Part shown: positions 1 to 8,946 of the stretch, piece by piece
How positions within the stretch are numbered: position 1 is the stretch's first letter
Layout of the letters: the number at the start of each line of letters is the position of its first letter
Assembly: GCF_006970865.1 (NCBI RefSeq)
Contig: NZ_CP035503.1
Coordinates: 4,229,001-4,293,000 of the forward strand
Reading direction: 5' to 3'
Source: Rhodoferax sediminis
Lineage (GTDB): Bacteria; Pseudomonadota; Gammaproteobacteria; Burkholderiales; Burkholderiaceae_C
Length of the DNA stretch: 64,000 nt
Translations under genes and position numbers: made by a program
The notes under the pieces: model-generated
Told to the model about the DNA's origin: nothing
The model's database searches: none
Seen by the model: only the letters and a program-made list of their open reading frames with translations

Positions 1-408
1 GCCAGCAACTGGATCATGGGTGAAGTCTCGCGCCGACTGAATACCGACGAGATCGGCATCGAACAGGCGCCCGTCCCGGCGGCCCGGCTCGCGCAGCTGA
101 TCACGCGCATTGCCGACGAGACGATTTCCAACAGCGCCGCGCGGCAGGTGTTCGATGCACTGTGGACTGCCGAGGGCAGCGACGTGGACGGCCTGATCGA
201 AGCCAAGGGCCTGAAGCAAATGAACGACACCAGCGCCCTCGACAAGATCATCGACGACGTGCTGGCCGCCAATACCAAATCCGTCGAGGAGTTCCGCGCC
301 GGCAAGGACAAGGCGTTCAACGCACTGGTCGGCCAGGTCATGAAGGCCAGCAAAGGCAAGGCGAACCCCTCGCAGGTTAACGACTCGCTGCGAAAAAAGC
401 TCGGCTAG
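1..408 (+). CDS. gatB: Asp-tRNA(Asn)/Glu-tRNA(Gln) amidotransferase subunit B, C-terminal end (5' partial)
   Basis: The reading frame is open from base 1 and ends at a TAG, so only the last 135 residues are here. It matches the GatB C-terminal helical (YqeY-like) domain: [11 protein letters not shown] at the start, then the family tail [13 protein letters not shown] and NDSLRKKLG. GatB is the tRNA-binding, kinase-like subunit of GatCAB, which amidates mischarged Glu-tRNA(Gln) or Asp-tRNA(Asn). The catalytic part and the partners gatC and gatA would lie upstream of the window. Identification rests on the tail only, but the motif order is typical. Confidence 0.93.
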   Translation, partial: ASNWIMGEVSRRLNTDEIGIEQAPVPAARLAQLITRIADETISNSAARQVFDALWTAEGSDVDGLIEAKGLKQMNDTSALDKIIDDVLAANTKSVEEFRAGKDKAFNALVGQVMKASKGKANPSQVNDSLRKKLG

Positions 409-415
409 CTATCCC

Positions 416-446
416 CCGTGGATTCCCGGTCAAGCCGGGAATGACA
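416..446. repeat. Palindromic dispersed repeat, copy 1
   Basis: A 31-bp sequence centred on the inverted repeat ATTCCCGG-TCAAG-CCGGGAAT starts 8 bases after the gatB stop. An identical 31-bp copy lies at 25066-25096. It could fold as a hairpin downstream of gatB, but no T run follows, so a terminator role is unproven. Confidence 0.8.
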
Positions 447-505
447 GGCGAGAAGGCAAGGGATGGTAGACAGAAGAATCTGCGCTGTCATTCCTGCCCA
501 CCTCC

Positions 506-532
506 GTCATTCCCGCGTAGGCGGGAATCCAC
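506..532. repeat. Palindromic dispersed repeat, related variant
   Basis: The inverted repeat ATTCCCGC-GTAG-GCGGGAAT is a variant of the element at 416-446, in the opposite orientation. The two lie between the convergent gatB and the periplasmic-protein gene. This stem type is common between genes in beta-proteobacteria. Confidence 0.75.
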
Positions 533-555
533 TGTTCGCCAGCGGCTCGCTCCCC

Positions 556-1194
556 TCAACGCGGGGCCGGGACCTGCGGCGTCCACAACTGCTTGAGCTT
601 GACGAGTTCGTCGTCGAAACGCGCGTTGATGCGTTTTTTCTCGGCATCCTGCTCGGCGATGAAGCGGCTTTGCACCGCGGTGCTGCGCGCGTTGTCGTCC
701 GCTTGGCGCTGCAGCGAAGACGGCACCCTGGTCGGGTTCTTTTTGTAGAACTCGAATTCGGCATCGATGCTCTGGCGCTCGGCCTGCAGTTCGCCCACGC
801 GCTTTTGCGCGGCGCGGATCACGTCGTCGACCTGGCTCAGCGCTTGCGCCCGCTCCTGGTCGTGCACCGCCTTGTTGGGATAGCGCACCAGTAGTGCCCG
901 GTCGCGGCGCTTTTCTTCGCGCTGGCGCGCCTGCTCTTCCTGCATGAGCTTTTGCTGCGCCTCCTGGGCCGCGCGCTCCTGCGCCGTGAGCGACGGACCC
1001 ACCGTGCGGCGCACCGTGCCGCTGGGATTGAGCTCTTTTTGCGTGCGGTCGATGCAGTCGGCAATCGGCCGGTCGGCGTTCAGCACGCGCCCCTTGGCGT
1101 CGGTGCAGGTGTAGATGCCTTGCGCTGCAGCAGATCCCATGGAGCCGGCCAACAGCAGCAGCGCCGCGAGCGCTCCCCGAGTCAAATTCAGCAC
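556..1194 (-). CDS. DUF4124-type periplasmic coiled-coil protein
   Basis: This 212-residue protein has an N-terminal Sec signal peptide (hydrophobic stretch LAALLLLAG, cleavage near SAAAQ). A short DUF4124-like segment follows (IYTCTDAKGRVLNADRPI, two Cys nearby), then a long charged helical region rich in Q, E, K and R that is probably coiled coil. I chose the GTG at 1194 because an AAGGA motif precedes it, the signal peptide starts there, and it lies 14 nt after the pyrE stop; the open frame continues further upstream inside pyrE. DUF4124 proteins are exported and of unknown role. The downstream position suggests co-transcription with pyrE. Confidence 0.75.
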   Translation of the reverse strand: MLNLTRGALAALLLLAGSMGSAAAQGIYTCTDAKGRVLNADRPIADCIDRTQKELNPSGTVRRTVGPSLTAQERAAQEAQQKLMQEEQARQREEKRRDRALLVRYPNKAVHDQERAQALSQVDDVIRAAQKRVGELQAERQSIDAEFEFYKKNPTRVPSSLQRQADDNARSTAVQSRFIAEQDAEKKRINARFDDELVKLKQLWTPQVPAPR

Positions 1195-1208
1195 ATTTAT
1201 CCTTCGAT

Positions 1209-1913
1209 TCAATCTACGCCGTAGCGCCGCCGGTAAGCCAGCACCTGTTCGTGGTGCGCGCCCGCCCCCTCGCGGCCGCTGTGGGACAGATACTGCAATA
1301 AATCCGCTAGCGTCGCAATCGCACAAACCTGCAGGCCGAGCTGATCGCGCACATATTGCACGGCACTGTGGTTCACATCCAGCCCGCCCTCGGTCGCCTT
1401 CTCCTGCCGGTCCAGCGCAATCGCCACGGCATGCGGCGTGGCCCCGGCGGCGCGGATGATGGCGATCGACTCACGCACCGCGGTGCCGGCCGACATCACG
1501 TCATCGACGATCAGCACCCGGCCCTTGAGCGGCGCACCGACCAGCGTGCCGCCCTCGCCGTGGTCCTTCGCCTCCTTGCGGTTGTAGGCAAAGGGCACGT
1601 TGCGCCCGAGCCGCGCCAGCTCGATGGCCACCGCGGCGCCGAGCGGGATGCCCTTGTAGGCCGGGCCGAAAATCATGTCGAACCCGATGCCGCTGGCGAG
1701 CAGGGCTTTTGCATAGAATTGCGCGAGCCGGCCCAGCTTGGCGCCGTCGTCGAACAGGCCGGCGTTGAAGAAGTAGGGGCTCAGGCGGCCCGCCTTGGTT
1801 TTGAACTCGCCAAAGCGCAGCACACCGGAATCGACAGAAAACTGCACGAACTCCTGAGCCAGCCGGTCATGTTCGGCCTGCTGCTCAGCTGTTCGCGCGC
1901 TTGCAACCACCAT
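1209..1913 (-). CDS. pyrE: Orotate phosphoribosyltransferase
   Basis: PyrE transfers phosphoribosyl from PRPP to orotate to give OMP, the fifth step of de novo pyrimidine synthesis, in the cytoplasm. The PRPP-binding loop is clear (VLIVDDVMSAGTA, near residue 135), as are FGPAYKGIPLG and the lysine-rich flexible loop FAYNRKEAKDHGEGG. The start at 1913 gives 234 residues, slightly longer than the enteric enzyme. An AAGGA lies 8 nt upstream; a further in-frame start at 1976 lies inside xth and is unlikely. The ATG at 1913 overlaps the xth ATG on the other strand (shared CATG). Confidence 0.95.
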   Translation of the reverse strand: MVVASARTAEQQAEHDRLAQEFVQFSVDSGVLRFGEFKTKAGRLSPYFFNAGLFDDGAKLGRLAQFYAKALLASGIGFDMIFGPAYKGIPLGAAVAIELARLGRNVPFAYNRKEAKDHGEGGTLVGAPLKGRVLIVDDVMSAGTAVRESIAIIRAAGATPHAVAIALDRQEKATEGGLDVNHSAVQYVRDQLGLQVCAIATLADLLQYLSHSGREGAGAHHEQVLAYRRRYGVD

Positions 1914-2715
1914 GGGGAAATCCTTGTTCAAACTCACCAGCCTCAATCTCAACGGCATCCGTTCCGCCAGCACCAAGGGGGTGGAAGCGTGGCTGACCCG
2001 GCATCAGCCCGATTGTATTTGCGTGCAGGAGGTCAAGGCCCAGGCCGCCGACATCGAAGGCCGCTTCGAGGCGCTGGCCGGCCTCAAGGGCCACTTCCAC
2101 TTCGCCGAAAAAAAGGGCTACTCGGGCGTGGCGGTGTACAGCCGACATGAGCCGAGCGAGGTGGTAATCGGCTACGGCTCGCCTGAATTCGACACCGAGG
2201 GTCGATACGTGGAGCTGCGCTTCGATACGCCCAAGCGTCAGCTCTCCATCATCAGCGCCTACTTTCCCAGCGGCTCCTCGAGCGAGGAGCGCCAGCAGGC
2301 CAAGTTCCGCTTCCTGGCCGAGTTCTATCCGCATCTGGTGGCGCTCAAGAAAAAGCGCGAGTTCATCTTGTGCGGCGACGTGAACATCGCGCACAAGGAA
2401 ATGGACCTGAAGAACTGGCGCAGCAACCAGAAGAACAGCGGCTTCCTGCCCGAAGAGCGCGCCTGGATGACGAAACTCCTTGATGAAGCCAAGCTGGTCG
2501 ACGTGTACCGCCAGCTCCAGCCCACCGCCACCGACACCGCCTACACGTGGTGGAGCAATCGCGGCCAGGCCTATGCGAACAACGTGGGGTGGCGACTCGA
2601 CTACCACCTGGCGACGCCGGCCATGGCGGCCCATGCGCGGCGTGAATCCATCTACAAGGCCGAAAAGTTTTCGGACCATGCTCCCTTAACAGTTGATTAT
2701 GAATTTGCCCTTTGA
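1912..2715 (+). CDS. xth: Exodeoxyribonuclease III
   Basis: This 267-residue AP endonuclease/3'-5' exonuclease of the ExoIII (EEP) family acts in base-excision repair. Family motifs run in order: LTSLNLNGIRSA at the start, the metal-ligand Glu in CVQEVKAQ, YFPSGSS, CGDVNIAHKEMDLKNW, WWSNRGQAYANNVGWRLDY and the catalytic SDHAPLTVDY at the end. It starts at 1912, overlapping the divergent pyrE start by two bases. No Shine-Dalgarno is visible upstream, so translation may be leaderless or nearly so. Confidence 0.95.
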   Translation: MGKSLFKLTSLNLNGIRSASTKGVEAWLTRHQPDCICVQEVKAQAADIEGRFEALAGLKGHFHFAEKKGYSGVAVYSRHEPSEVVIGYGSPEFDTEGRYVELRFDTPKRQLSIISAYFPSGSSSEERQQAKFRFLAEFYPHLVALKKKREFILCGDVNIAHKEMDLKNWRSNQKNSGFLPEERAWMTKLLDEAKLVDVYRQLQPTATDTAYTWWSNRGQAYANNVGWRLDYHLATPAMAAHARRESIYKAEKFSDHAPLTVDYEFAL

Positions 2716-2856
2716 TGCCCTAGAAAGTCAATAGTGCGCGCCGGTCCGGCAGATCATGAAGAGGTCGACAGCGTCTTCGGCGGTTGGGCAACCCGAGGTG
2801 CAGGACCCCGGCCGACAACGGCGACCATCTGATGGGAACTTCACAGCCAGGTACTC

Positions 2857-3222
2857 TCACGTAATCGCAAATGCCAGCGCCACGGCCACTACGGCCAGCA
2901 CCCCCAGGCCAGCAATGAACACCACCTCGGCGCGGCTCTCCAGCCGCCCGTTCGCATGGCCGCTGCGAATCGACATGAACGAGAGCAGTGCGCTGGCCAG
3001 GAACACCACGGCGTCGCAGGCCAGCAACTTGTCGATCACCATGCGCGCATCGCCGCCGTGGCCGAGATGGCCGATGGAGAGCACGGTCATGCACACACCC
3101 ACCATCGTCGCCGAGGTGGGCAGGATGTGCGTGGAGAGCCCGCCCAGCGGGGAGCGCAGCAGGCGCTGCGGGTGTGGCGCGTGCGGGACTTCCTCGTGGT
3201 CAGGCGCCGGCGGTGGCGTCAC
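2857..3222 (-). CDS. Small conserved membrane protein, function unknown
   Basis: This 121-residue protein has about three hydrophobic helices: one around TSATMVGVCMTVLSIGHL, one in the segment following DKLLACDAVVF, and one at the C-terminus (AGLGVLAVVAVALAFAI). The first ~30 residues are hydrophilic and Pro/His-rich. It starts with GTG at 3222, overlapping the stop of the upstream gene as GTGA, so the two are probably translationally coupled. I recognise no family. The ~140 bases between it and xth hold nothing recognisable. Confidence 0.6.
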   Translation of the reverse strand: MTPPPAPDHEEVPHAPHPQRLLRSPLGGLSTHILPTSATMVGVCMTVLSIGHLGHGGDARMVIDKLLACDAVVFLASALLSFMSIRSGHANGRLESRAEVVFIAGLGVLAVVAVALAFAIT

Positions 3223-3665
3223 GAAGCCGACTCATCCGTTCCCGCGGGCCACAAAAACAGGCGCCGGGCCGGTTGATGGCCGACCATGACCTTTTGCTGC
3301 AGCGTCTTCCCATCCAGGCTCGCCTGGACCGTGTACTGGCCGGGGTTCAGCCGGGCCAGCAGGAAGGGCCCGTCCGAGGTGGTCTGCAGCACGGTATGGC
3401 CCTTGGCATCGCGTACGATGACGTTGACGTCGGCCGCGTAGTTGGATCTGGCCTTGTTTTTGATCGCGAACTCGAGCGTCAGCGGCCAGTGCCGCGCCTC
3501 GGACTGAATCGCGGCGGCCTCGCCGTCGCCGATGCCGCCACTCATGATCTCGATCCCGTCGATCTTTTGCATGGGGGGAACGACGCCGGCCTGGGCCGAT
3601 GCCATGCCGAACAGGGCCGCCCCCAACGCGGCCACCGCCGCGGCTTGGCGAATGCTTGCTTTCAT
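3219..3665 (-). CDS. Exported protein with a carboxypeptidase-regulatory-like beta domain
   Basis: This 148-residue protein has an N-terminal signal peptide (MKASIRQAAAVAALGAALFG, cleavage near ASAQA). The mature part looks all-beta; LLARLNPGQYTVQASLDGK resembles the carboxypeptidase regulatory-like (transthyretin-like) fold found in periplasmic proteins. AAGGAGAAATG-type spacing supports the start. It is coupled to the small membrane protein downstream. Function unknown; a periplasmic binding or structural role is a guess. Confidence 0.6.
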   Translation of the reverse strand: MKASIRQAAAVAALGAALFGMASAQAGVVPPMQKIDGIEIMSGGIGDGEAAAIQSEARHWPLTLEFAIKNKARSNYAADVNVIVRDAKGHTVLQTTSDGPFLLARLNPGQYTVQASLDGKTLQQKVMVGHQPARRLFLWPAGTDESAS

Positions 3666-3845
3666 TTCATTTCTCCTTGAAAGACTGTGCAGGCGGAAAA
3701 ATGGACCCGGCCACCTGCGATCACCGGGACGTCATCGCCTGGCCTGCGCTTTTGCGCAGCCGGTTTTCAAAGAATGACGCCCGCGGCTTAAATGAGACTT
3801 AAGGGTGGGGGCGTGCCCGGCAAACGGCCGCGTATTATTCGCCGC

Positions 3846-5195
3846 ATGAGTTCCAACTTGACCCGCGCCAGCGCAGCGCCCGCCACCGCCGCCAAACCCT
3901 CCTGGATCGACACGCTCAAGGTTTACCGCGAGGCCCCCACGCTGCGCATGCTGCTGCTCGGGTTCTCCGCGGGCCTGCCGTTGCTGCTGGTGCTGGGCAC
4001 GCTGAGCTTCTGGCTGCGCGAGGCGGGCATCGACCGCACCACCATCGGCTACCTGAGCTGGGTCGGGCTGGCCTACGGTTTCAAATGGGTCTGGGCGCCG
4101 CTGGTGGACCGCCTGCCGATCCCGCTGCTCACGCGCTGGCTGGGCCGCCGGCGCAGCTGGCTGCTGCTGGCCCAAGGCGTGGTGATGGCGGGCCTGGTGG
4201 GCATGTCGCTGAACGACCCGCGGGCGGGGCTGGAGCCGGTGGTGTGGTGCGCGCTGATGGTGGCGTTCGGCTCGGCCACGCAGGACATTGCGCTGGACGC
4301 CTTTCGCATCGAGTCGGCCAGCATGGAGCGCCAGGCCGCGCTGGCCGCCACCTACCAGACCGGCTACCGGCTGGCCATGATCTGGGCCGGCGCCGGCGTA
4401 CTGTGGGTGGCGGCGCGCGCGGAAGTGGCAGGCACGGTGGGCTACCAGCAGGGCGCCTGGCACACGGCTTACCTGGTGATGGCCGCGTCGATGGCGCTGG
4501 GCATGCTCACTGTGCTGTTCTCGCCCGAGCCGCTGCCGCGCGTGCTGCCGCCCGCCAGGAACGCCGCCGAGTGGCTGCGCAGCGCACTGGTGGAGCCGTT
4601 TGCCGACTTCGTGCGGCGCTACCGCTGGCAGGCCGCGCTGATCCTGGCCCTGATCGCCATCTACCGCATCAGCGACGTGGTGATGGGCATCATGGCGAAC
4701 CCGTTCTACGTGGACATGGGCTACACCAAGGACGAGGTGGCGGCGGTCACCAAGATCTTCGGCGTGATCATGACCTTGGCGGGCGCCTTCGTGGGCGGCG
4801 CCATGTCGGTGCGCTGGGGCGTGATGCGCGTGCTGATGCTGGGCGCGATTTTGAGCGCTGCCAGCAACCTGCTGTTTGCGTGGCTCGGCTCGCGCGGGCA
4901 CGACCTGACGGCGCTGATCGCGGTGATCTCGGCCGACAACCTGTCCAGCGGCATCGCCTCGGCGGCCTTCATCGCCTACCTGTCATCGCTCACGAACGTG
5001 AACTACTCGGCCACGCAGTACGCGCTGTTCAGCTCCATGATGCTGCTGCTACCCAAGTTTTTGGCGGGCTATTCGGGGCGCTATGTGGATGCCTTTGGCT
5101 ACCCGCAGTTTTTCACGATGACCGCGATGCTGGGCGTGCCGGTGCTGCTGCTGGTGTGGCTCGCTTCAAGAGTCAAAATGGTGCCTGGCCCTTGA
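3846..5195 (+). CDS. ampG: AmpG-like MFS permease
   Basis: This 449-residue, ~12-helix transporter has the features of the AmpG family, which imports anhydromuropeptides for cell-wall recycling: LLLGFSAGLPLLLVLGTLSFWL near the start, the SWVGLAYGFKWVWAPLVDR loop, and ATQDIALDAFRIE (a segment strongly kept in AmpG). I chose the ATG at 3846; an earlier in-frame ATG at 3792 would add a charged leader with no support. The gene stands alone. Its last residues and stop codon are supplied by a repeat element that begins at 5173. Confidence 0.82.
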   Translation: MSSNLTRASAAPATAAKPSWIDTLKVYREAPTLRMLLLGFSAGLPLLLVLGTLSFWLREAGIDRTTIGYLSWVGLAYGFKWVWAPLVDRLPIPLLTRWLGRRRSWLLLAQGVVMAGLVGMSLNDPRAGLEPVVWCALMVAFGSATQDIALDAFRIESASMERQAALAATYQTGYRLAMIWAGAGVLWVAARAEVAGTVGYQQGAWHTAYLVMAASMALGMLTVLFSPEPLPRVLPPARNAAEWLRSALVEPFADFVRRYRWQAALILALIAIYRISDVVMGIMANPFYVDMGYTKDEVAAVTKIFGVIMTLAGAFVGGAMSVRWGVMRVLMLGAILSAASNLLFAWLGSRGHDLTALIAVISADNLSSGIASAAFIAYLSSLTNVNYSATQYALFSSMMLLLPKFLAGYSGRYVDAFGYPQFFTMTAMLGVPVLLLVWLASRVKMVPGP

Positions 5196-5227
5196 TGTGT
5201 CTGCACGGTGCGCTATATATTCGATAG
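5173..5227 (+). repeat. Dispersed ~50-bp intergenic repeat, copy 1
   Basis: Pattern: TCAAAAT-N-G-N-CCTGGCCCTTG, about 15 variable bases, then GCTAT and a TCGATAG end. It covers the end of the AmpG-like gene and the end of the convergent acyl-CoA synthetase gene, so both stop codons and last codons are made of repeat sequence. Related copies lie at 23392, 30456, 36808, 40401 (partial), 44646, 58292 and 59568. Confidence 0.7.
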
Positions 5228-6724
5228 CAACTGCTTCATCAGCAATTGTTTTTGCACCTTGCCCAGTGCGGTCTTGGGCAGGGCCGGCAGCGCCAGCCAG
5301 CGGCGCGGCTGCTTGTAGCGGGCAATGCGGGCGTGCAGGAAGTCGCGCAGGGTTTGCTCCCAGTTTGATAGCCCATTGTTCACGTCCGGCAAGGGCTGCG
5401 GCCGCAAAACAATCACGGCCACAGCAATTTCGCCCCACTGCGCGTCGGGCTGCCCCAGCACCGCGCACTCGGCCACCAGCGGGTGGCCGGCCAGCAACTG
5501 CTCGATCTCGGCGGGGTAGATGTTTTCCCCGCCCGAAATGATCAGGTCCCTGGCGCGGCCGACGATGGTGTAGCTGCCGTCCGGCGCCTGGCGCGCCAGG
5601 TCGCCGCTGTGGAACCAGCCGCCATCGTCCAGTGCGCGCTGCTGCGGCCAGTAGTGCGCGACCACGTTGGGCGCACGCAGCAGCACCTCGCCCACATCGG
5701 CATGTGCGGTTGGCCGCGCGAGGCGCACTTCGACCCCGGGCGCGGGCCAGCCGCACGAACCCACATGGCTGAAGGCCTGCTTTGGTGCCAGTGCGATGGA
5801 GAACGGCCCGGTCTCGGTCGCGCCGTACACGTTGCACACGGGCACGCCGCGCGCGTGGAAGGCGGCGATCAGCGCCTCGGGCAGCGTGCTCGAGCCGGCC
5901 CAGACGGCGCGCAGGCACGACAGGTCGGTGGTGACCCAGTCGGGGTGCTCGACCAGCGCCTTCATCGTCGCGGGCACCTGCAGGGTCAAGGTGGGCCGGT
6001 CCTGCGCAAAAGACGCCAGCGTAGCGCCGGCATCGAAGCGGGCGTGCAGGATCACGGCAGCGCCCGCGCACAGCGCCGGCAGGGTCTGGATGCACAGGCC
6101 GCCCACATGGAACAGCGGTAGCATAGTTGCTATCAAATCTGCAGCTGTCAGCGCTTGCACATCAATGGCTGCAGCCATATTTGCCATCAAATTTTCCTGC
6201 GTGTGCAGCGCGCCCCTGGGCTGTCCCGTGGTGCCCGAGGTATAGACCAGCAGGGCCGGCGCCGCGGGGTCGGCGTGCACGGGCGCGGCCGGCAACGCGC
6301 CGGGGGCGGCCAGCGTCTGCAGCGCATGGGCTGGCAGGCCATGCTGCAGCGCCAGCGTGGTGGCGGCCGCGGCCCAGGTGGCGTCATGCACCAGGCAGCG
6401 CGGGGTGCAGTCGGCCAGCACGGCGGACCACTCGGGCGGCGCCAGTCGGTAGTTGAGCGGCACCAGGATGGCGCCCAGGCGTGCCAGCGCGAACAGCAGC
6501 ACGATCTGGTCGGCCTGGTTCAGGCCCAGGTACGCCACGCGGTCGCCGGGGCGCACGCCCCACGCGTGCCAGAGCCGGGCCGCCGCATGCCCGGTGCGGT
6601 GCGCCAAATCTTCATAGCTGAAGTCGTGCCGGGAATCGGGCCCGATGGCGCGAAGGGCCAGCGCGTGCGGGCGCTCGCGCGCGTGGCGGGCCAGGATGTC
6701 GTCCAGAACGGAAGTGGTTTGCAT
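5213..6724 (-). CDS. AMP-forming acyl-CoA synthetase (class I adenylate-forming enzyme)
   Basis: This 503-residue enzyme activates a carboxylic acid with ATP to an acyl-AMP and then makes its CoA thioester. Motifs: P-loop LVYTSGTTGQPRGALHTQ, YGATETGP, the hinge region GWFHSGDLARQAPDGSY, GRARDLIISGGENIYPAEIE and the catalytic lysine in PKTALGKVQK near the C-terminus. The substrate cannot be read from sequence; the architecture fits the OSB-CoA ligase/medium-long-chain acyl-CoA ligase branch. It is divergent from the two-component regulator and its 3' end lies in the repeat at 5173. Confidence 0.85.
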   Translation of the reverse strand: MQTTSVLDDILARHARERPHALALRAIGPDSRHDFSYEDLAHRTGHAAARLWHAWGVRPGDRVAYLGLNQADQIVLLFALARLGAILVPLNYRLAPPEWSAVLADCTPRCLVHDATWAAAATTLALQHGLPAHALQTLAAPGALPAAPVHADPAAPALLVYTSGTTGQPRGALHTQENLMANMAAAIDVQALTAADLIATMLPLFHVGGLCIQTLPALCAGAAVILHARFDAGATLASFAQDRPTLTLQVPATMKALVEHPDWVTTDLSCLRAVWAGSSTLPEALIAAFHARGVPVCNVYGATETGPFSIALAPKQAFSHVGSCGWPAPGVEVRLARPTAHADVGEVLLRAPNVVAHYWPQQRALDDGGWFHSGDLARQAPDGSYTIVGRARDLIISGGENIYPAEIEQLLAGHPLVAECAVLGQPDAQWGEIAVAVIVLRPQPLPDVNNGLSNWEQTLRDFLHARIARYKQPRRWLALPALPKTALGKVQKQLLMKQLLSNI

Positions 6725-6827
6725 TTACTTTACTTTACCGCCGCTTCAACGCGCCGTGATTGAGTGCCCGCACGATGGCCAGAACACTTGGCGCCCTCCG
6801 GCCCGGGTGAAGATTAAACTGCCACTC

Positions 6828-7532
6828 ATGAGTTCACAACTGTTGATGATTGAAGACGACGCCCGGCTGGCCAGCATGGTGCGCGAGTACCTGGGCCAAT
6901 CGGGCTTCGAGGTGTCACACGCGGGCGATGGGCTCGGCGGCCTGACGCGGCTGCAGGAGCTCGCGCCCGATCTGGTGATTCTCGACCTGATGCTGCCCGA
7001 CATCGATGGCCTGGAGGTCTGCCGGCGCATTCGCGCTTTGCCGGGCGACGTGGCGCAGGTGCCGGTGCTGATGCTGACGGCCAAGGGCGACCCGATGGAC
7101 CGCATCATCGGGCTCGAGCTGGGCGCCGACGACTACCTGCCCAAGCCGTTCGAGCCGCGCGAGCTGCTGGCGCGCATCCGCGCCATCCTGCGCCGGCGCA
7201 TCGACGGCGCGCAACCCACAGCCAAGGTCATCCGTTTCGGCTCGCTGGAGATCGATCGCGATGCGCGCAGCGTCACGGTGAGCGGCCTGCCCAGCGACCT
7301 GACGTCGTACCAGTTCGACCTGCTGGTGGCGCTGGCCGAGCGCGCCGGTCGCGTGCTCAGCCGCGACCAGATCATGGAGGCCGTGCGCGGGCGCGAGCTG
7401 GAGGCGTTCGACCGCTCGATCGACGTGCACATGGGGCGCATCCGCGCGGCGATCGAGGTGGACGCGAAAAACCCCCGGCGCATCCTGACGGTGCGCGGCG
7501 TCGGCTACGTGTTTGCCAAGCAGCAGGACTGA
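6828..7532 (+). CDS. OmpR/PhoB-family response regulator
   Basis: This 234-residue regulator has a receiver domain (acidic pair EDD near residue 9, phospho-acceptor Asp in VILDLMLPDIDG, Lys in LPKPFEPRELLARIRA). A winged-helix DNA-binding domain follows (SYQFDLLVALAERAGRVLSR, RSIDVHMGRIR, VRGVGYVF). The start at 6828 matches the family beginning SSQLLMIEDD. The kinase gene follows 22 nt downstream, so the pair is an operon. The pair looks RstA/RstB-like, but the stimulus and targets cannot be read. Confidence 0.92.
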   Translation: MSSQLLMIEDDARLASMVREYLGQSGFEVSHAGDGLGGLTRLQELAPDLVILDLMLPDIDGLEVCRRIRALPGDVAQVPVLMLTAKGDPMDRIIGLELGADDYLPKPFEPRELLARIRAILRRRIDGAQPTAKVIRFGSLEIDRDARSVTVSGLPSDLTSYQFDLLVALAERAGRVLSRDQIMEAVRGRELEAFDRSIDVHMGRIRAAIEVDAKNPRRILTVRGVGYVFAKQQD

Positions 7533-7554
7533 TCGAGCACCGGGAGCGATCCGC

Positions 7555-8757
7555 TTGCCCCTCTTCAACGCCCTCTCACGCCGCCTGTATCTGCGCATCT
7601 GGCTCGCCGTGGTGGGCGGCGTGGCGGTGCTGACGCTGGTGGTGGGCTGGGCCTGGCAGGTCTCGGAGGAGCACTACAGGGCGCCGCGCGAGCCGCGCGA
7701 AGTCATGGTGCGCAATGCTGCAGGCGTGTTGATCGGCTCGGCCGAGGCCGAAGTGAACCGCGTACCGGGGCAGGGCCTGGAGTTCATCGTCACGCTGGAC
7801 AATGGCCAGACCCTGGCGTTGCAAATGCCGCCACGCGGGCGCCGGCCTGCGGGGCCGCCGCCCGCGTGGACGCGCTCTCCCTTTGGTTTTGCGTGGCTGT
7901 TGGCGCTGGTCGGACTGGCGGTGGCGCTGGGTGTGTACCCCATCGTGCGCCGGCTCACGCAGCGGCTCGAGTCGCTGCAGCGCGGTGTGCAGCGCTGGGG
8001 CGAAGGCGACCTTTCGGTGCGCGTGCCGGTGCAGGGCCATGACGAGGTAGCGGACCTGGCCGCACGCTTCAACCACGCGGCCGAGCGCGTCGAGACACTG
8101 GTGAAATCGCACAAGTCGCTGCTGGCGAATGCCTCACACGAACTGCGCTCGCCGCTGACCCGCATTCGCATGGGACTGGAGCTGATGGGCAGCACACCGT
8201 CAGCGGCTTTCAAGGACGAGATTTCGCGCAATATCGGCGAGCTGGACCAGCTGATCGACGAAATCCTGCTGGCCAGCCGGCTCGATGCCCAGGAAGCCGA
8301 CATCGGCACCGTCGAACAGATAGACCTGACCGGACTGGCGGCCGAAGAGTGCGCGCGGGTCGGCCTGGAGCTCGACACCGGCCACGACACCGAGAGCGGC
8401 GCGAGGGCCGTGACCGTGGACGGCGTTCCCAAGCTGCTGCGCCGCGCCATCCGCAACCTGCTCGAAAACGCGCGCCGCTATGGCACCGGCGCCATCACCG
8501 TGAGCGTGCAGCGCGAGGGCCAGCGTGCGGTGCTGCGCGTCAGTGACCGCGGGCCCGGTGTGCCGGTCAACCTGCGCGAGCGCATTTTCGAGCCGTTCTA
8601 CCGCCTGCCGGGCGCCAGCGAGCGCGAGGGCGGCGTCGGCTTGGGCCTGGCGCTGGTGAAGTCAATTGCGCAGCGCCATCGCGGCACGGTGCGCTGCGAG
8701 GATCGCCCGGGCGGCGGCGCCACCTTCGTGGTGGACTTGCCATCTTCGAACATGTAA
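7555..8757 (+). CDS. Membrane sensor histidine kinase, partner of the preceding regulator
   Basis: About 400 residues. Order: TM1 (LAVVGGVAVLTLVVGW), a short periplasmic loop, TM2 (FGFAWLLALVGLAVALGVYPI), HAMP (residues 150-200), H-box SHELRSPLTRIRMGLELM, N-box RRAIRNLLENARRYG, G1 DRGPGVP, F-box FEPFYRLPG, G2 GGVGLGLALVKSIAQRHRG. The frame opens at a TTG at 7513, but I prefer the TTG at 7555, which has GGGAG about 9 nt upstream and begins close to TM1. It phosphorylates the upstream OmpR-type regulator. Confidence 0.9.
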   Translation: MPLFNALSRRLYLRIWLAVVGGVAVLTLVVGWAWQVSEEHYRAPREPREVMVRNAAGVLIGSAEAEVNRVPGQGLEFIVTLDNGQTLALQMPPRGRRPAGPPPAWTRSPFGFAWLLALVGLAVALGVYPIVRRLTQRLESLQRGVQRWGEGDLSVRVPVQGHDEVADLAARFNHAAERVETLVKSHKSLLANASHELRSPLTRIRMGLELMGSTPSAAFKDEISRNIGELDQLIDEILLASRLDAQEADIGTVEQIDLTGLAAEECARVGLELDTGHDTESGARAVTVDGVPKLLRRAIRNLLENARRYGTGAITVSVQREGQRAVLRVSDRGPGVPVNLRERIFEPFYRLPGASEREGGVGLGLALVKSIAQRHRGTVRCEDRPGGGATFVVDLPSSNM

Positions 8758-8946
8758 CAGCGACACTCTCGCGAAACTGTGTGGAAAGTCACAACAATAG
8801 AGGGTGAACCTGGCCTGTACCGTCGCTTATCCCGCAAACATGGGATGTCCAAATGCAGGAAATTACGTAAAGTTACTGGACTGCTGTCACAGGAACAAGG
8901 GCTCGAAACTCGCAAGAGTTGGACATACGTAGAGAATCCCAACGAC
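8758..8946 (+). other. Non-coding stretch before tandem terminators; possible small RNA
   Basis: About 190 bases with no convincing gene lie between the kinase stop and two intrinsic terminators. A 71-codon frame at 8779-8994 runs through both terminator stems and has no family resemblance, so I do not call it. The stretch has several GGA motifs and a small stem ACTC-GCAA-GAGT near 8904. It could be a 3' UTR or a separate small RNA. Confidence 0.3.

Noticed and set aside
6119..6190. Repeat-like GATTTGATAGC inside the acyl-CoA synthetase gene
   Set aside because: It lies in coding sequence that keeps the family pattern (LMANMAAAID, LPLFHVGGLC); too little of the repeat is present.
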